From assembly GCF_023078475.1 (NCBI RefSeq), contig NZ_CP095741.1, forward strand, positions 1,612,001 through 1,676,000: a DNA stretch of 64,000 bases, read 5' to 3'. The DNA is from Luteibacter aegosomaticola. GTDB taxonomy: Bacteria; Pseudomonadota; Gammaproteobacteria; Xanthomonadales; Rhodanobacteraceae. The notes beneath the pieces were generated by a model that worked only from the letters and a program-made list of their open reading frames with translations, made no database searches and was not told the DNA's origin. Each line of letters begins with the position of its first letter. Position 1 is the stretch's first letter. Below are positions 1-7,972 of the stretch, piece by piece. A program made the translations under genes and the position numbers.

Positions 1-1197
1 GGCGGGGCTAACAACCTCAACGACGTGCTGGTCGCGCAATTCAAGAAGGCCTTCACCCTGTCGGATTTCCAGGCAGGCCTGGTGCAGAGCGCCTTCTACC
101 TCGGCTATTTCTTCGTAGCCATTCCTGCGGGCGCCTTCATGCGCCGCTTCGGCTATAAAGCGGCCGTGGTATTCGGCCTCGGCCTGTATGGCGCGGGCGC
201 CTTGCTGTTCTGGCCCGCCGCCGCGACGGCCACGTATGCCACGTTCCTCGTCGGCCTGTTCGTGATCGCCGCCGGGCTCGCGTTCCTCGAAACCTCGGCG
301 AACCCGTATGTCACGCTGCTTGGCCCGCGTGAATCGGCGGCGTCGCGATTGAATCTCGCCCAGGCGTTCAACCCGCTGGGCTCGATTACCGGCGTCTTGA
401 TCGGCCAGCATTTCATCTTCACCGGCGTGGAACGCACCCCGGCGGAACTGGCGGCGATGGATCAGGCCGCGCGGACGGCTTACGTACACAGTGAAGCCGC
501 GGCGGTGCAGATGCCGTACCTGTTCATCGGCCTGGGCGTGCTCGCCTGGGCCGTGATCATCGCGGTGACACGTTTCCCCACGGTCTCCGTGGCGGAGGAG
601 GGCGCGACCGTCGAACATGGCGTCCTGGGGCGCCTGCTGCGCGAATGGCGTTTCATGTCGGCCGTGGTGGCGCAGTTCTTCTACGTGGGCGCGCAAGTGG
701 CCGTCTTCAGCTACATGATCCGCTACGCGCAGGCGACGATGCCGGGCACGCCGGACAAGGTCGCGGCCAACTACATCACGGCGGGGCTGCTCGCCTTCAT
801 GGCCGGGCGTTTCGCGGGCGCGGCGATCATGAAGTACCTGCGGCCGGCGCATGTGCTCGCTACCTTCTCGATCATCAACGTGGCGCTCGCCGCCTTCGCG
901 GCCTTTGTGCCCGGGCATCTCGGCATTGATGCGCTGGTGGCTTCGAGCTTCTTCATGTCGATCATGTACCCCACCATCTTCGCCCTGGGTGTCGAAGGCC
1001 GTGGCGATACCGAACGCAAGTTCGGCGCCTCGCTGCTGGTGATGGCGATCGTGGGCGGGGCGGTCGTCACCGCGGCGATGGGCGCGACCTCGGACCACCT
1101 GGGCATCGCGCTGGCGATGCTGGTGCCGATGGTGTGCTTCCTCGCCATCTTCCTGTTCGCCTGGAGCCGCGTGCGCTCCGTGGGAGCCCCCGCATGA
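1..1197 (+). CDS. fucP: FucP-type L-fucose/H+ symporter, 5' end outside the window
   Basis: Major facilitator superfamily permease that would import L-fucose (or a related sugar) with protons across the inner membrane. The reading frame is open from base 1 and starts with GGANNLNDVLVAQF, the conserved first-helix motif of the FucP family, so the true start lies upstream; the GTG at 25 is internal. Many hydrophobic helices follow, with MRRFGYKAAV forming the cytoplasmic loop 2-3 motif and LNLAQAFNPLGSITG in the middle. It overlaps the following mutarotase gene by four bases (ATGA), so the two are co-translated. It faces the L-fucose catabolic operon, which supports fucose as substrate. The related glucose/galactose subfamily of FHS permeases cannot be excluded from sequence alone. 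Confidence 0.85.
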   Translation, partial: GGANNLNDVLVAQFKKAFTLSDFQAGLVQSAFYLGYFFVAIPAGAFMRRFGYKAAVVFGLGLYGAGALLFWPAAATATYATFLVGLFVIAAGLAFLETSANPYVTLLGPRESAASRLNLAQAFNPLGSITGVLIGQHFIFTGVERTPAELAAMDQAARTAYVHSEAAAVQMPYLFIGLGVLAWAVIIAVTRFPTVSVAEEGATVEHGVLGRLLREWRFMSAVVAQFFYVGAQVAVFSYMIRYAQATMPGTPDKVAANYITAGLLAFMAGRFAGAAIMKYLRPAHVLATFSIINVALAAFAAFVPGHLGIDALVASSFFMSIMYPTIFALGVEGRGDTERKFGASLLVMAIVGGAVVTAAMGATSDHLGIALAMLVPMVCFLAIFLFAWSRVRSVGAPA

Positions 1198-1544
1198 CCT
1201 GGCAGTGCCTCGCTCTGGACCTGCGCGACGACGCCGCGCTGATCGCCGAATACGAGCGCTGGCACCGTGCCGAGTTCGTCTGGCCCGAAGTGGTCGCGTC
1301 GATTCGTGCCGCCGGCATTCTCGACATGCAGATCTTCCGCACCGGCAACCGGCTGGTGATGTTGATGCGCGTCGGGCCTGGGTTCGATGCAGAAGCCAAG
1401 GCGGCCGCCGATGCCGCCAGCGAGCGGGTGCAGGCGTGGGAGGCGTTGATGTCGACGTTCCAGCAGCCGTTGCCGTGGGCGGCGGAAGGGCAGAAGTGGG
1501 TGCCGATGGTGCGGATTTTTGATTTGGCGGGGTGTGTGGGTTAA
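1194..1544 (+). CDS. L-rhamnose/L-fucose mutarotase family protein
   Basis: Small cytoplasmic protein of 116 residues of the L-rhamnose mutarotase family (RhaU-like, formerly DUF718), which interconverts sugar anomers. The start is the ATG at 1194 that overlaps the fucP stop codon; the longer upstream frame would run deep into fucP. The N-terminal CLALDL strand, the YERWHRAEFVWPEV segment with its conserved histidine, and the LVMLMRV strand are typical of this alpha+beta fold. Next to a fucose permease the likely role is to supply the anomer used by the L-fucose dehydrogenase encoded at 6630-7664. The sugar specificity is inferred from context. It is followed by a palindromic repeat and a convergent gene. 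Confidence 0.8.
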   Translation: MTWQCLALDLRDDAALIAEYERWHRAEFVWPEVVASIRAAGILDMQIFRTGNRLVMLMRVGPGFDAEAKAAADAASERVQAWEALMSTFQQPLPWAAEGQKWVPMVRIFDLAGCVG

Positions 1545-1580
1545 GAGCCGGTAGGCCTGCGCGTCGGTACGAACGGCGTC

Positions 1581-1601
1581 GCGCGCAAGCGCGCTCCTAC
1601 A
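1581..1601 (-). repeat. GTAGGAGCGCGC-type palindromic repeat (family A)
   Basis: Copy of the repeat TGTAGGAGCGCGCTTGCGCGC on the minus strand, in the 64-bp gap between two convergent genes. It can form a GC-rich hairpin and may act as a bidirectional terminator. Further copies are noted through the window. Confidence 0.85.
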
Positions 1602-1608
1602 AGAGCGA

Positions 1609-2751
1609 TCACTGCCGCCAGAGAATGTCGGAACTCACCCGCGTCGCATCCAGCGCCCCCGTCAGCGCCATGCTCGTGCTCAGTTCTTTGCGGATCAGCT
1701 CGATCGCTTGCGTCACACCGCCTTCGCCATTCGCGCCGAGGCCGTAAAGGAATGCCTTGCCGATCAGCCCGGCACGCGCACCCAGTGCCAACGCCTTCAG
1801 CAGATCCTGTCCGCTCGTGATGCCGCTATCGAGCAGCACTTCAGTACCACCCGCCACGGCATCCACGATCGAAGGCAACACATCGATCGCCGCCGGTGCA
1901 CCGTCGAGCTGCCGCCCGCCATGGTTCGATACCACGATGGCGTCGACGCCATGCTGCACGGCCAGCTTCGCATCCTCCGCATCGAGGATGCCCTTGATGA
2001 TCAGCTTCCCCGGCCAGAGGTCGCGGATCCATGCGAGGTCATTCCAGTTCAACGTCGGATCGAACTGGTTGGCGATCCACTGGGCGAGCGTCGTGAGGCT
2101 ATCCGCGCCTTGCACTTTGCCATCCAGGTTGCCGAACGAACGGCTTGGTGCGCGCAGCACGTTCCACGCCCAGCGCGGCTTGCTTGCGATATCGAACAGG
2201 TTGCGCAGCGTGACCTTGGGCGGCACCGAGAGGCCGTTCTTGATTTCGCGGTGGCGCTGGCCCTGCACGGTCAGGTCCGCGGTCAGCATCAGCGCGGAGC
2301 ACTCGGCGGCACGTGCGCGGCGGATGAGCTCGCGGGTGAAGCCGCGGTCGCGCATCACATACACCTGGAACCAGAATGGCGTCTCCGTCGCCGCGCGCAC
2401 CTGCTCGATCGAACAGATCGACATGGTGCTCAGGCAGAACGGGATGCCCGCTTTCGCGGCGGCACGCGCACCGTGGATCTCGCCGCTGCCGTGCTGCAGG
2501 CCGGTGAGGCCTGTCGGCGCGATCGCCAGCGGCATGCTCAGCGGCTGGCCTACGACGCTGGTGGCGAGTGAGCGATGGTCCACGTTGGACATCACGCGCT
2601 GGCGGAAGCGGATGCGCTCGAACGCGCGGCGGTTCTCGCGCAGCGTCGATTCATCGTAGGAGCCCCGGTCCGCATACTCGAAGAAAGCGCGGGGAACACG
2701 CTTGCGCGCGAGTTCGCGCAGGTCCGCGATATTCGTGACCGGGGTCACCAT
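1609..2751 (-). CDS. lldD: FMN-dependent alpha-hydroxy-acid (L-lactate) dehydrogenase
   Basis: FMN enzyme of the glycolate oxidase/L-lactate dehydrogenase family, 380 residues, that oxidises L-lactate to pyruvate. The start chosen is the ATG at 2751, where MVTPVTNIADLRELARKRVP matches the family N-terminus and sits 4 bp after the fucD stop; the longer frame runs back through fucD. The family signature is visible as VVSNHGGRQLDGAPAAIDVLP, which holds the catalytic histidine and arginine, with LIIKGIL (FMN lysine) before it and DSGITSGQDLLKALALGA after it. As the last gene of the L-fucose operon it would consume the L-lactate made by the terminal hydrolase and feed electrons to the respiratory chain. 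A different 2-hydroxy acid substrate is possible. Confidence 0.85.
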   Translation of the reverse strand: MVTPVTNIADLRELARKRVPRAFFEYADRGSYDESTLRENRRAFERIRFRQRVMSNVDHRSLATSVVGQPLSMPLAIAPTGLTGLQHGSGEIHGARAAAKAGIPFCLSTMSICSIEQVRAATETPFWFQVYVMRDRGFTRELIRRARAAECSALMLTADLTVQGQRHREIKNGLSVPPKVTLRNLFDIASKPRWAWNVLRAPSRSFGNLDGKVQGADSLTTLAQWIANQFDPTLNWNDLAWIRDLWPGKLIIKGILDAEDAKLAVQHGVDAIVVSNHGGRQLDGAPAAIDVLPSIVDAVAGGTEVLLDSGITSGQDLLKALALGARAGLIGKAFLYGLGANGEGGVTQAIELIRKELSTSMALTGALDATRVSSDILWRQ

Positions 2752-2755
2752 GGCG

Positions 2756-4075
2756 TCAGCCCTCTGCGGCGAGCGGAAGCTCGCGCCACACGATACCACC
2801 GGGGAACAGGTGGTCTTGTACCGAAGCCGGGTGCATTTCCGCCGAGAAACCTGGCGCTGAAGGGGCGAGGTAATGACCGCGCTCGATCCGTACCGGGTCC
2901 ACGAAGTGCTCGTGCAGGTGATCGACAAACTCGATGGCGCGGTCGTCCTTCTTGCCGGTAATCGCCACGAAATCCGCCATGGCGAGGTGCTGCACCAGCT
3001 CGCACAGGCCCACGCCGCCGGCGTGCGGGAACACGCGCACGCCGAACTTTGCCGCCATCAGCAGGATGGCGAGGTTATCGTTCACCCCACCGACGCGCGC
3101 GGCGTCGATCTGGATCAAATCCACGGCCTCGGCCTGGAACAGCTGCTTGAACAGCACGCGGTTCTGGCCGTGTTCGCCCGTGGAAATCGGCGTGGGCGCC
3201 ACCGCGCGGCGGATCGCCGCGTGGCCGAGCACGTCATCGGGGCTGGTGGGTTCTTCCACCCAGGCCAGGCCGACGCTCTCCAGCGGCTTCAGCCATTCGA
3301 TCGCGGTGCCGACGTCCCAGCGCTGGTTCGCATCCACGGCGATCGCGATATCCGGACCCACCGTCTCGCGGGCGAGGCGGCAGCGGCGGATGTCGTCGTC
3401 GAGGCGCAGGCCCACCTTCAGCTTGATCGTGCGGAAGCCGTCAGCGACGGCCTGGCGCGCGAGGCGTTGCATTTTTTCATCGGTGTAGCCGAGCCAGCCG
3501 GGCGACGTGGTGTACGCCGGGTAGCCTTCCGTCTCGAGCTGCGCGATGCGAGCCTGCTTGTGCGGTTCGGCTTCGCGCAGGATCGCCAGCGCCTGCTCCG
3601 GTGTCAGCGCATCGGTGAGGTAGCGGAAATCGATCTGCGCCACGAGCTGTTCGGGCGTCATGTCGGCGAGGAAACGCCACACCGGCTTGCCGGCACGGCG
3701 TGCGGCGAGATCCCAGGCCGCGTTGATCACCGCGCCGATCGCCATGTGCATCACGCCCTTCTCGGGCCCGAGCCAGCGCAGCTGCGAATCGCTGTTGAGC
3801 TCGCGGGCGAAGGCACCGAGATCGTCCGCGATGCTTTCGACCGAGCGCCCGACGACCATGTGCGCGAGTGCGGCGAGCGCCGCGGTCTGCACATCGTTGC
3901 CGCGCCCGATCGTGAACACGAGGCCGTAGCCCGCGAGACCGTCCGCGCTATCGGTGCGTAGCACGACATAAGCCGCCGAGTAATCGGGGTCCGGGTTCAT
4001 CGCGTCGGAGCCATCGTGGTCCCGCGAGGTGGGGAAGCGCACGTCGTACGTGTCCAGCGCCGTAATGGTTGCCAT
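2756..4075 (-). CDS. fucD: L-fuconate dehydratase
   Basis: Enolase-superfamily enzyme (mandelate racemase subgroup) of 439 residues that dehydrates L-fuconate to 2-keto-3-deoxy-L-fuconate. The expected catalytic set is present: Lys220 in IKLKVG, Asp248 in VDANQRWDV, Glu274 in VEEPTSPDD, Glu301 in STGEHGQ and His351 in FPHAGGVGL. Length and spacing agree with the characterised Xanthomonas campestris enzyme. The N-terminal capping domain begins [22 protein letters not shown], of which the [13 protein letters not shown] part is characteristic. It lies between the FAH hydrolase (50 bp upstream) and the lactate dehydrogenase (4 bp downstream), all minus strand. Function is well supported by both residues and operon context. 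Confidence 0.95.
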   Translation of the reverse strand: MATITALDTYDVRFPTSRDHDGSDAMNPDPDYSAAYVVLRTDSADGLAGYGLVFTIGRGNDVQTAALAALAHMVVGRSVESIADDLGAFARELNSDSQLRWLGPEKGVMHMAIGAVINAAWDLAARRAGKPVWRFLADMTPEQLVAQIDFRYLTDALTPEQALAILREAEPHKQARIAQLETEGYPAYTTSPGWLGYTDEKMQRLARQAVADGFRTIKLKVGLRLDDDIRRCRLARETVGPDIAIAVDANQRWDVGTAIEWLKPLESVGLAWVEEPTSPDDVLGHAAIRRAVAPTPISTGEHGQNRVLFKQLFQAEAVDLIQIDAARVGGVNDNLAILLMAAKFGVRVFPHAGGVGLCELVQHLAMADFVAITGKKDDRAIEFVDHLHEHFVDPVRIERGHYLAPSAPGFSAEMHPASVQDHLFPGGIVWRELPLAAEG

Positions 4076-4125
4076 GCTGTTCCGGCCTCCCGAGCCGGCG
4101 ATAAGTCGATCCGTCAGGGACGGGT

Positions 4126-4983
4126 TCAGGCGGCCCGCCCAGGGTGCGCGACGACGTCCTGGCGTTGCTGGCCCAGGCCTTCAATACCGAGTTCAATCAC
4201 ATCGCCAGGTTTCAGATAGGTCGGCGGCTTCAGGCCCAGGCCCACGCCGGCGGGCGTGCCGGTGCTGATCACGTCGCCCGGCATCAGGGTCATGTAGCGG
4301 CTGATGTAGCTCACCAGGTGGGCCACGCCAAACACCATCGTCCGCGTGTTGCCGTTCTGGTAACGGTGGCCGTTCACTTCGAGCCACAGCGAAAGCTGCT
4401 GGGGATCGGCCACCTCGTCGCGGGTGACCAGCCAGGGGCCGATCGGACCGAAGGTGTCGCAGCTCTTGCCCTTCACCCATTGGCCGCCGTGTTCCAGCTG
4501 GAACTCGCGCTCGGAAAGATCGTTGATGACGGCGTAGCCGGCGACATGCTCGAGCGCTTCGTCGATCGATACATCGCGGGTGACCTCGCCGATGATCACG
4601 CCCAGCTCCACTTCCCAGTCGGTCTTTACCGAGCCGCGCGGGATGACGACCGTGTCATTCGGCCCTCCGATGGCGGTGGTGGCCTTCATGAAGAGCACCG
4701 GCTGTTCCGGGACGGGCGCGTTGGTTTCGGCCGCGTGGTCGGCGTAGTTCATGCCGACGCAGATCATCTTGCCGATGCCGGCCACCGGTGCGCCGTAGCG
4801 CGGCGTGCCGTCGACACGGGGCAGGGTAGAGGGGTCGATCGCGGCGAGGCCGCGCAGCGAGGCATTGCCCAGCGCTTCGCCGGACAGCTCGGCGACGACG
4901 CCGGAGAGATCACGTAGCACACCGTCGGAGTCGACGAGGCCGGGCTTTTCCTGGCCCGGGGCACCGTAGCGAACGAGTTTCAT
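4126..4983 (-). CDS. 2,4-diketo-3-deoxy-L-fuconate hydrolase (FAH family)
   Basis: Fumarylacetoacetate hydrolase family enzyme of 285 residues. In the pathway worked out in X. campestris this step cleaves 2,4-diketo-3-deoxy-L-fuconate to pyruvate and L-lactate. [18 protein letters not shown] is the standard N-terminus of this subgroup, so the ATG at 4983 is chosen; a CCTCC/GGAGG-rich ribosome-binding region precedes it, 10 bp after the SDR stop. Metal-binding and active-site segments are visible: [34 protein letters not shown] and [12 protein letters not shown]. Substrate is inferred from the operon, which encodes every preceding step; other diketo acids are handled by close relatives. Confidence 0.9.
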   Translation of the reverse strand: MKLVRYGAPGQEKPGLVDSDGVLRDLSGVVAELSGEALGNASLRGLAAIDPSTLPRVDGTPRYGAPVAGIGKMICVGMNYADHAAETNAPVPEQPVLFMKATTAIGGPNDTVVIPRGSVKTDWEVELGVIIGEVTRDVSIDEALEHVAGYAVINDLSEREFQLEHGGQWVKGKSCDTFGPIGPWLVTRDEVADPQQLSLWLEVNGHRYQNGNTRTMVFGVAHLVSYISRYMTLMPGDVISTGTPAGVGLGLKPPTYLKPGDVIELGIEGLGQQRQDVVAHPGRAA

Positions 4984-4993
4984 CAGGAGGCCT

Positions 4994-5803
4994 TCAGTTG
5001 GACCAGCCACCATCCACGACATGGATGGTGCCAGTGGTAAACGAGGATTCGTCGGAGGCGAGATAGAGGGCGAGCGCGGCGATCTCGCGCGGATCGCCTA
5101 GCCGGCCCATCGGCTGGCGTTCGGCGAACCCACGCCAGGCCGCTTCTTCATCGCCACCCAACGCGCGCACGCGGTCGCCCAGCGAGGGTGTCTTCACCGT
5201 GCCGGGGCAGATCGCGTTGCAGCGCACGCCGCGCGCCACGTAGTCGGCCGCGATCGAGCGGGTGAGACCGATGACGGCGGCTTTCGTGGTGCCGTAGGCA
5301 AACCGGTTCGGCACGCCCTTGATGCTCGAGGCCACCGAGGACATGTTCACGATGCTGCCCGCGCCGCGCTCGAGCATGCCCGGCAACACGGCGCGGCACG
5401 TGTGGAACATGCTGTCGACGTTGATCGAAAACGAACGCCGCCACGCGGTCTCATCGGTATCCAGCAAGGTGCCCGCGTGCACGAAGCCCGCGCAGTTGAA
5501 CAAGACATCGATCGCCCCCGCATCCGCGACGACAGAGGCGATTTCCTCAGGGCGGGTAACGTCAAGCCGGACGCCCCGAACCGAACCCCCTGTAGGAGCG
5601 CGCTTCGCGCGCGAACCCTCAACCTCCAGCGCCGCGAACGATGCCACCACCTCATCAAGGCTAGCCGCATCAATATCGGTAGCGATGACCTCCGCGCCTT
5701 CGGCCGCAAACGCCAGCGCCGTCGCGCGGCCAATTCCCGCACCCGCGGCGGTTACCAACGCCCGCTTACCCGCGAGACGGCCCGTCGAACCCGATGGCGT
5801 CAT
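4994..5803 (-). CDS. 2-keto-3-deoxy-L-fuconate dehydrogenase (SDR), with repeat-derived insertion
   Basis: Short-chain dehydrogenase/reductase of 269 residues. It carries the nucleotide-binding motif TAAGAGIGRAT (about residues 18-28), the NAG-type motif as FNCAGF, the active-site motif YGTTK (Tyr-x-x-x-Lys) and the C-terminal TGTIHVVDGGWSN. In this operon the expected reaction is NAD-dependent oxidation of 2-keto-3-deoxy-L-fuconate to the 2,4-diketo form. It overlaps the lactonase gene by four bases (5800-5803). An oddity is that residues 64-71 (SRAKRAPT) are encoded by a complete copy of the family A palindromic repeat, in the loop between beta-strands 2 and 3, where the chain is longer than expected. 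The frame is intact, so the enzyme is probably active. Confidence 0.9.
   Translation of the reverse strand: MTPSGSTGRLAGKRALVTAAGAGIGRATALAFAAEGAEVIATDIDAASLDEVVASFAALEVEGSRAKRAPTGGSVRGVRLDVTRPEEIASVVADAGAIDVLFNCAGFVHAGTLLDTDETAWRRSFSINVDSMFHTCRAVLPGMLERGAGSIVNMSSVASSIKGVPNRFAYGTTKAAVIGLTRSIAADYVARGVRCNAICPGTVKTPSLGDRVRALGGDEEAAWRGFAERQPMGRLGDPREIAALALYLASDESSFTTGTIHVVDGGWSN
5591..5614 (+). repeat. Family A repeat inside the SDR coding sequence
   Basis: The bases TGTAGGAGCGCGCTTCGCGC followed by GCGA form a family A repeat lying wholly within the minus-strand SDR gene. The frame is preserved across it, and it codes for an arginine- and alanine-rich loop. Confidence 0.85.
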
Positions 5804-6633
5804 GCAACCTTCCTCACATCAAGGGAATACACATCGGTGGCGTTGCCACCCAACACGGCCGGCTCGGCCCCGGCGGCATGCCGCCGTACAAGAAGCTGTG
5901 CGCACGCCTTCCACGCGTCATACGACGCGGCAGTCGTTACCACCGGCCAGTCGCTGCCCCAGAGCAGGCGCGAGCTGCCGAAGGCGTCGAAGAGGTGGGC
6001 GACGTAGGGCTCCAGCGCTATCGGATCCGCGCCACTGGCTGTCTGCGTCGCCAGCCCGGAAAACTTGCAGTACACCTCGGGCATCTGCGCGAGCCGCGCG
6101 ATCGCGCTGGCCCACTCGGCGAAGCTGCCGGTGTCGATCTCGGGTTTCGCCGCATGGTCGATCACCGCGCGCAGGCCTGGGTGTTTCGCCAGGCGCGCCT
6201 GCAGCGGGCGCAGATGGCGGCCATCGACGAGGGCATCGAAGACGAGGCCGCGCGCACGCAGGTGCTCGAAGGCACGATCCAGAGCTGGCGAAACCAGCCA
6301 GTGGGGATCGGGCAGATCCTGCACCATCGGCCGAATGCCACGCAGCCATCCACCACCGTCGGCGATCAGGCGGTCGAGCCTCGCTTCGACATCCGCCGCC
6401 TCCATGTCCACCCAACCGACCACGCCGAGGACATCTGGCGTGGTGCGGGCGAGTTCAAACAGAAAGCGGGTTTCCTCTTCGCTCGGTGCGGCCTGTACCA
6501 GCAGGCATGCATCGCCGTGTGCATCGAGATCAGCCGGCAGGAACGCGCGCTGTAAGGACGCGGGCGCATCGCTGAGCCACGCATAGGCAAGCCTCGCCGG
6601 ATCCCAGTAATGCCGGTGCGCGTCGATGATCAC
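5800..6633 (-). CDS. L-fucono-1,5-lactonase (amidohydrolase superfamily)
   Basis: Metal-dependent amidohydrolase of the amidohydrolase_2 / COG3618 group, 277 residues, that opens L-fuconolactone to L-fuconate. The start is a GTG at 6633 that overlaps the stop of the aldo-keto reductase (GTGA); VIIDAHRHYWDPARLAYAWL then gives the family HxHxW metal motif at the very N-terminus. Further metal or active-site segments are GVVGWVDME, VIDHAAKPEI, YCKFSGLAT and LWGSDWPVV. Its downstream neighbour overlaps by four bases, so three genes form one translationally coupled block. Lactone specificity is inferred from pathway position. Confidence 0.9.
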   Translation of the reverse strand: MIIDAHRHYWDPARLAYAWLSDAPASLQRAFLPADLDAHGDACLLVQAAPSEEETRFLFELARTTPDVLGVVGWVDMEAADVEARLDRLIADGGGWLRGIRPMVQDLPDPHWLVSPALDRAFEHLRARGLVFDALVDGRHLRPLQARLAKHPGLRAVIDHAAKPEIDTGSFAEWASAIARLAQMPEVYCKFSGLATQTASGADPIALEPYVAHLFDAFGSSRLLWGSDWPVVTTAASYDAWKACAQLLVRRHAAGAEPAVLGGNATDVYSLDVRKVA

Positions 6634-7664
6634 GGCGTGGGCACACCGGCCGCGATGATGCCTTCCGCGCGTAGCGCCGCCCACGCGTTGGCGGGAACGG
6701 CCGCCTTCTGGCGTGCCAGCGCCGATTCGACTTCAGCGACCGAGCGCAGGCCGCAGACGACGCTGGCGACCGCGGGATGGGCGAGGGGGAACTGCAACGC
6801 TGCCGCCCCTACGTCGGCGCCGCTGCGATGGCAGGTGTCGTAGAGACGGCCGGCACGCTCGCGCACCGCGGCGGAGGCGGGTGCGTAGTTATAGGTGTCG
6901 CCCGGGCGGTCCGGGTCGCCGAGCAAGCCTGAGTTGTAAGGGCCGGCGACGAGGATCGCGACACCCTCGGCTTCGGCGCGCGCCATCACCTCACGGCTCG
7001 CCTCCTGCTCGAACAGGGTGTAACGGCCGGCCAGCATGATCGTATCGAGCGAGAAGCGTGGCATCACCTCAAGGCAGACGGCCTCTTCATTCACACCAAG
7101 GCCGATCGCACCCACCAGGCCTTCGTCCCGCAGGCGCGCCATTTCGGGCAGTGCTTCATCCAGTGCCTGCGCCAGGATCTGCGGGTGCTGCTCACCGTGG
7201 GTGAGCGCGCCGATGTCGTGCAGGAACAGGATGTCGATATGGTCCGTACCGAGACGGCGCAGGCTCGCTTCCACGCTGCGGCGTACACCATCGCGGCTGT
7301 AGTCGAAGCGGGCGCGCAGGCCGTCGACGGCGAAGCCATCGGCCTGGCCCTGGCGTCCGGCATCGGCCTCGATCAGCCGGCCGACCTTCGTGGAAAGCGT
7401 GAAGCTGGCGCGTGAGACGTTGACCAGCGCTGCACCCAGCCGATTCTCGCTCAGGCCGAAACCGTAATAGGGCGCGGTATCGAAATGGCGGATACCGCCT
7501 TCCCAGGCCCGCTGGATGGCTGCGGCGGCCGCGGCATCGCTCACCTCCGTATAGAGGTTGCCCAGGGGGGCGCCACCAAAGGCCAGGGGCGAGAGCGTCG
7601 AAAGCACCGGCTGCCTCCAGGCGGGCGGCGGGGCGGGATTCTGGCTCGCATTCTGGGGCAGCAT
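6630..7664 (-). CDS. L-fucose dehydrogenase (aldo/keto reductase)
   Basis: Aldo/keto reductase of 344 residues and probably the first catabolic enzyme, oxidising L-fucose to L-fucono-1,5-lactone with NAD(P). The barrel start is SPLAFGGAPLGNLY; the catalytic Asp and Tyr lie in FDTAPYYGFGLSE, the Lys in STKVGR and the His in ILFLHDIGALTHG. The C-terminal SVVCGLRSVAEVESAL is the dinucleotide-phosphate binding region. It is closest to the D-threo-aldose 1-dehydrogenase type. An AGGAG ribosome-binding site precedes the ATG at 7664. It is the first gene of a six-gene minus-strand operon and faces a divergent TonB receptor across a 308-bp region rich in palindromes. Confidence 0.88.
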   Translation of the reverse strand: MLPQNASQNPAPPPAWRQPVLSTLSPLAFGGAPLGNLYTEVSDAAAAAAIQRAWEGGIRHFDTAPYYGFGLSENRLGAALVNVSRASFTLSTKVGRLIEADAGRQGQADGFAVDGLRARFDYSRDGVRRSVEASLRRLGTDHIDILFLHDIGALTHGEQHPQILAQALDEALPEMARLRDEGLVGAIGLGVNEEAVCLEVMPRFSLDTIMLAGRYTLFEQEASREVMARAEAEGVAILVAGPYNSGLLGDPDRPGDTYNYAPASAAVRERAGRLYDTCHRSGADVGAAALQFPLAHPAVASVVCGLRSVAEVESALARQKAAVPANAWAALRAEGIIAAGVPTP

Positions 7665-7688
7665 CGAAGCTCCTGGGTGGTGCGCATT

Positions 7689-7707
7689 TATAAATACTAC
7701 GTTTATA
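7689..7707. promoter_or_regulatory. Palindrome TATAAA-N7-TTTATA near the fucose operon start
   Basis: Inverted repeat TATAAATACTACGTTTATA lies 25-43 bp upstream of the aldo-keto reductase ATG. The AT-rich sequence stands out from its GC-rich surroundings. It may contain promoter elements of the operon or be an operator. Confidence 0.45.
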
Positions 7708-7732
7708 GGTGAACTTGTCTAGAGGTCTTACT

Positions 7733-7765
7733 ACGAAATTTCTTGCGCGTCCTAAGAAATTTCGT
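7733..7765. promoter_or_regulatory. Perfect 12-bp inverted repeat, 9-bp spacer
   Basis: ACGAAATTTCTT, nine bases, then AAGAAATTTCGT. The arms match perfectly, and each contains GAAATTTC. It sits 69-101 bp upstream of the fucose operon start and about 210 bp from the divergent TonB receptor. It is not accompanied by a U-tract, so a protein-binding site is likelier than a terminator. The regulator gene is not in the window. Confidence 0.6.
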
Positions 7766-7810
7766 GTTGCGTCGCATCTTGCAACGGTCCGGTCATATCT
7801 GAATACTGAG

Positions 7811-7822
7811 TTCGCCAGTGAA
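7811..7822. promoter_or_regulatory. Putative operator TTCGCCAGTGAA
   Basis: Near-palindrome TTCGC-CA-GTGAA upstream of the TonB receptor gene. A match (TTCACCAGTGAA) occurs at 26118-26129 upstream of glucokinase, in the same order relative to a second shared motif. Confidence 0.5.
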
Positions 7823-7852
7823 CCAAAGCGCAGGCCACATGCGCTTCAAGAA

Positions 7853-7866
7853 TGACAACGTTGTCG
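7853..7866. promoter_or_regulatory. LacI-family-like operator TGACAACGTTGTCG
   Basis: Thirteen bases (TGACAACGTTGTC) are identical to a site at 26092-26105 in front of the glucokinase operon. The palindrome with central CG is typical of LacI/GalR-family operators and resembles the known NagR-type consensus of gammaproteobacteria. It lies 107 bp before the TonB receptor ATG. Confidence 0.6.
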
Positions 7867-7972
7867 GCGAGGGGTCGGCATCCGCGTCACCGTTTCCAAG
7901 CAGCCGCATACGCACTGCCCCAGCGGGGCCGGACGCGTGCACCCAAAATTTGCCTCGGGGGAGACAAACCAC

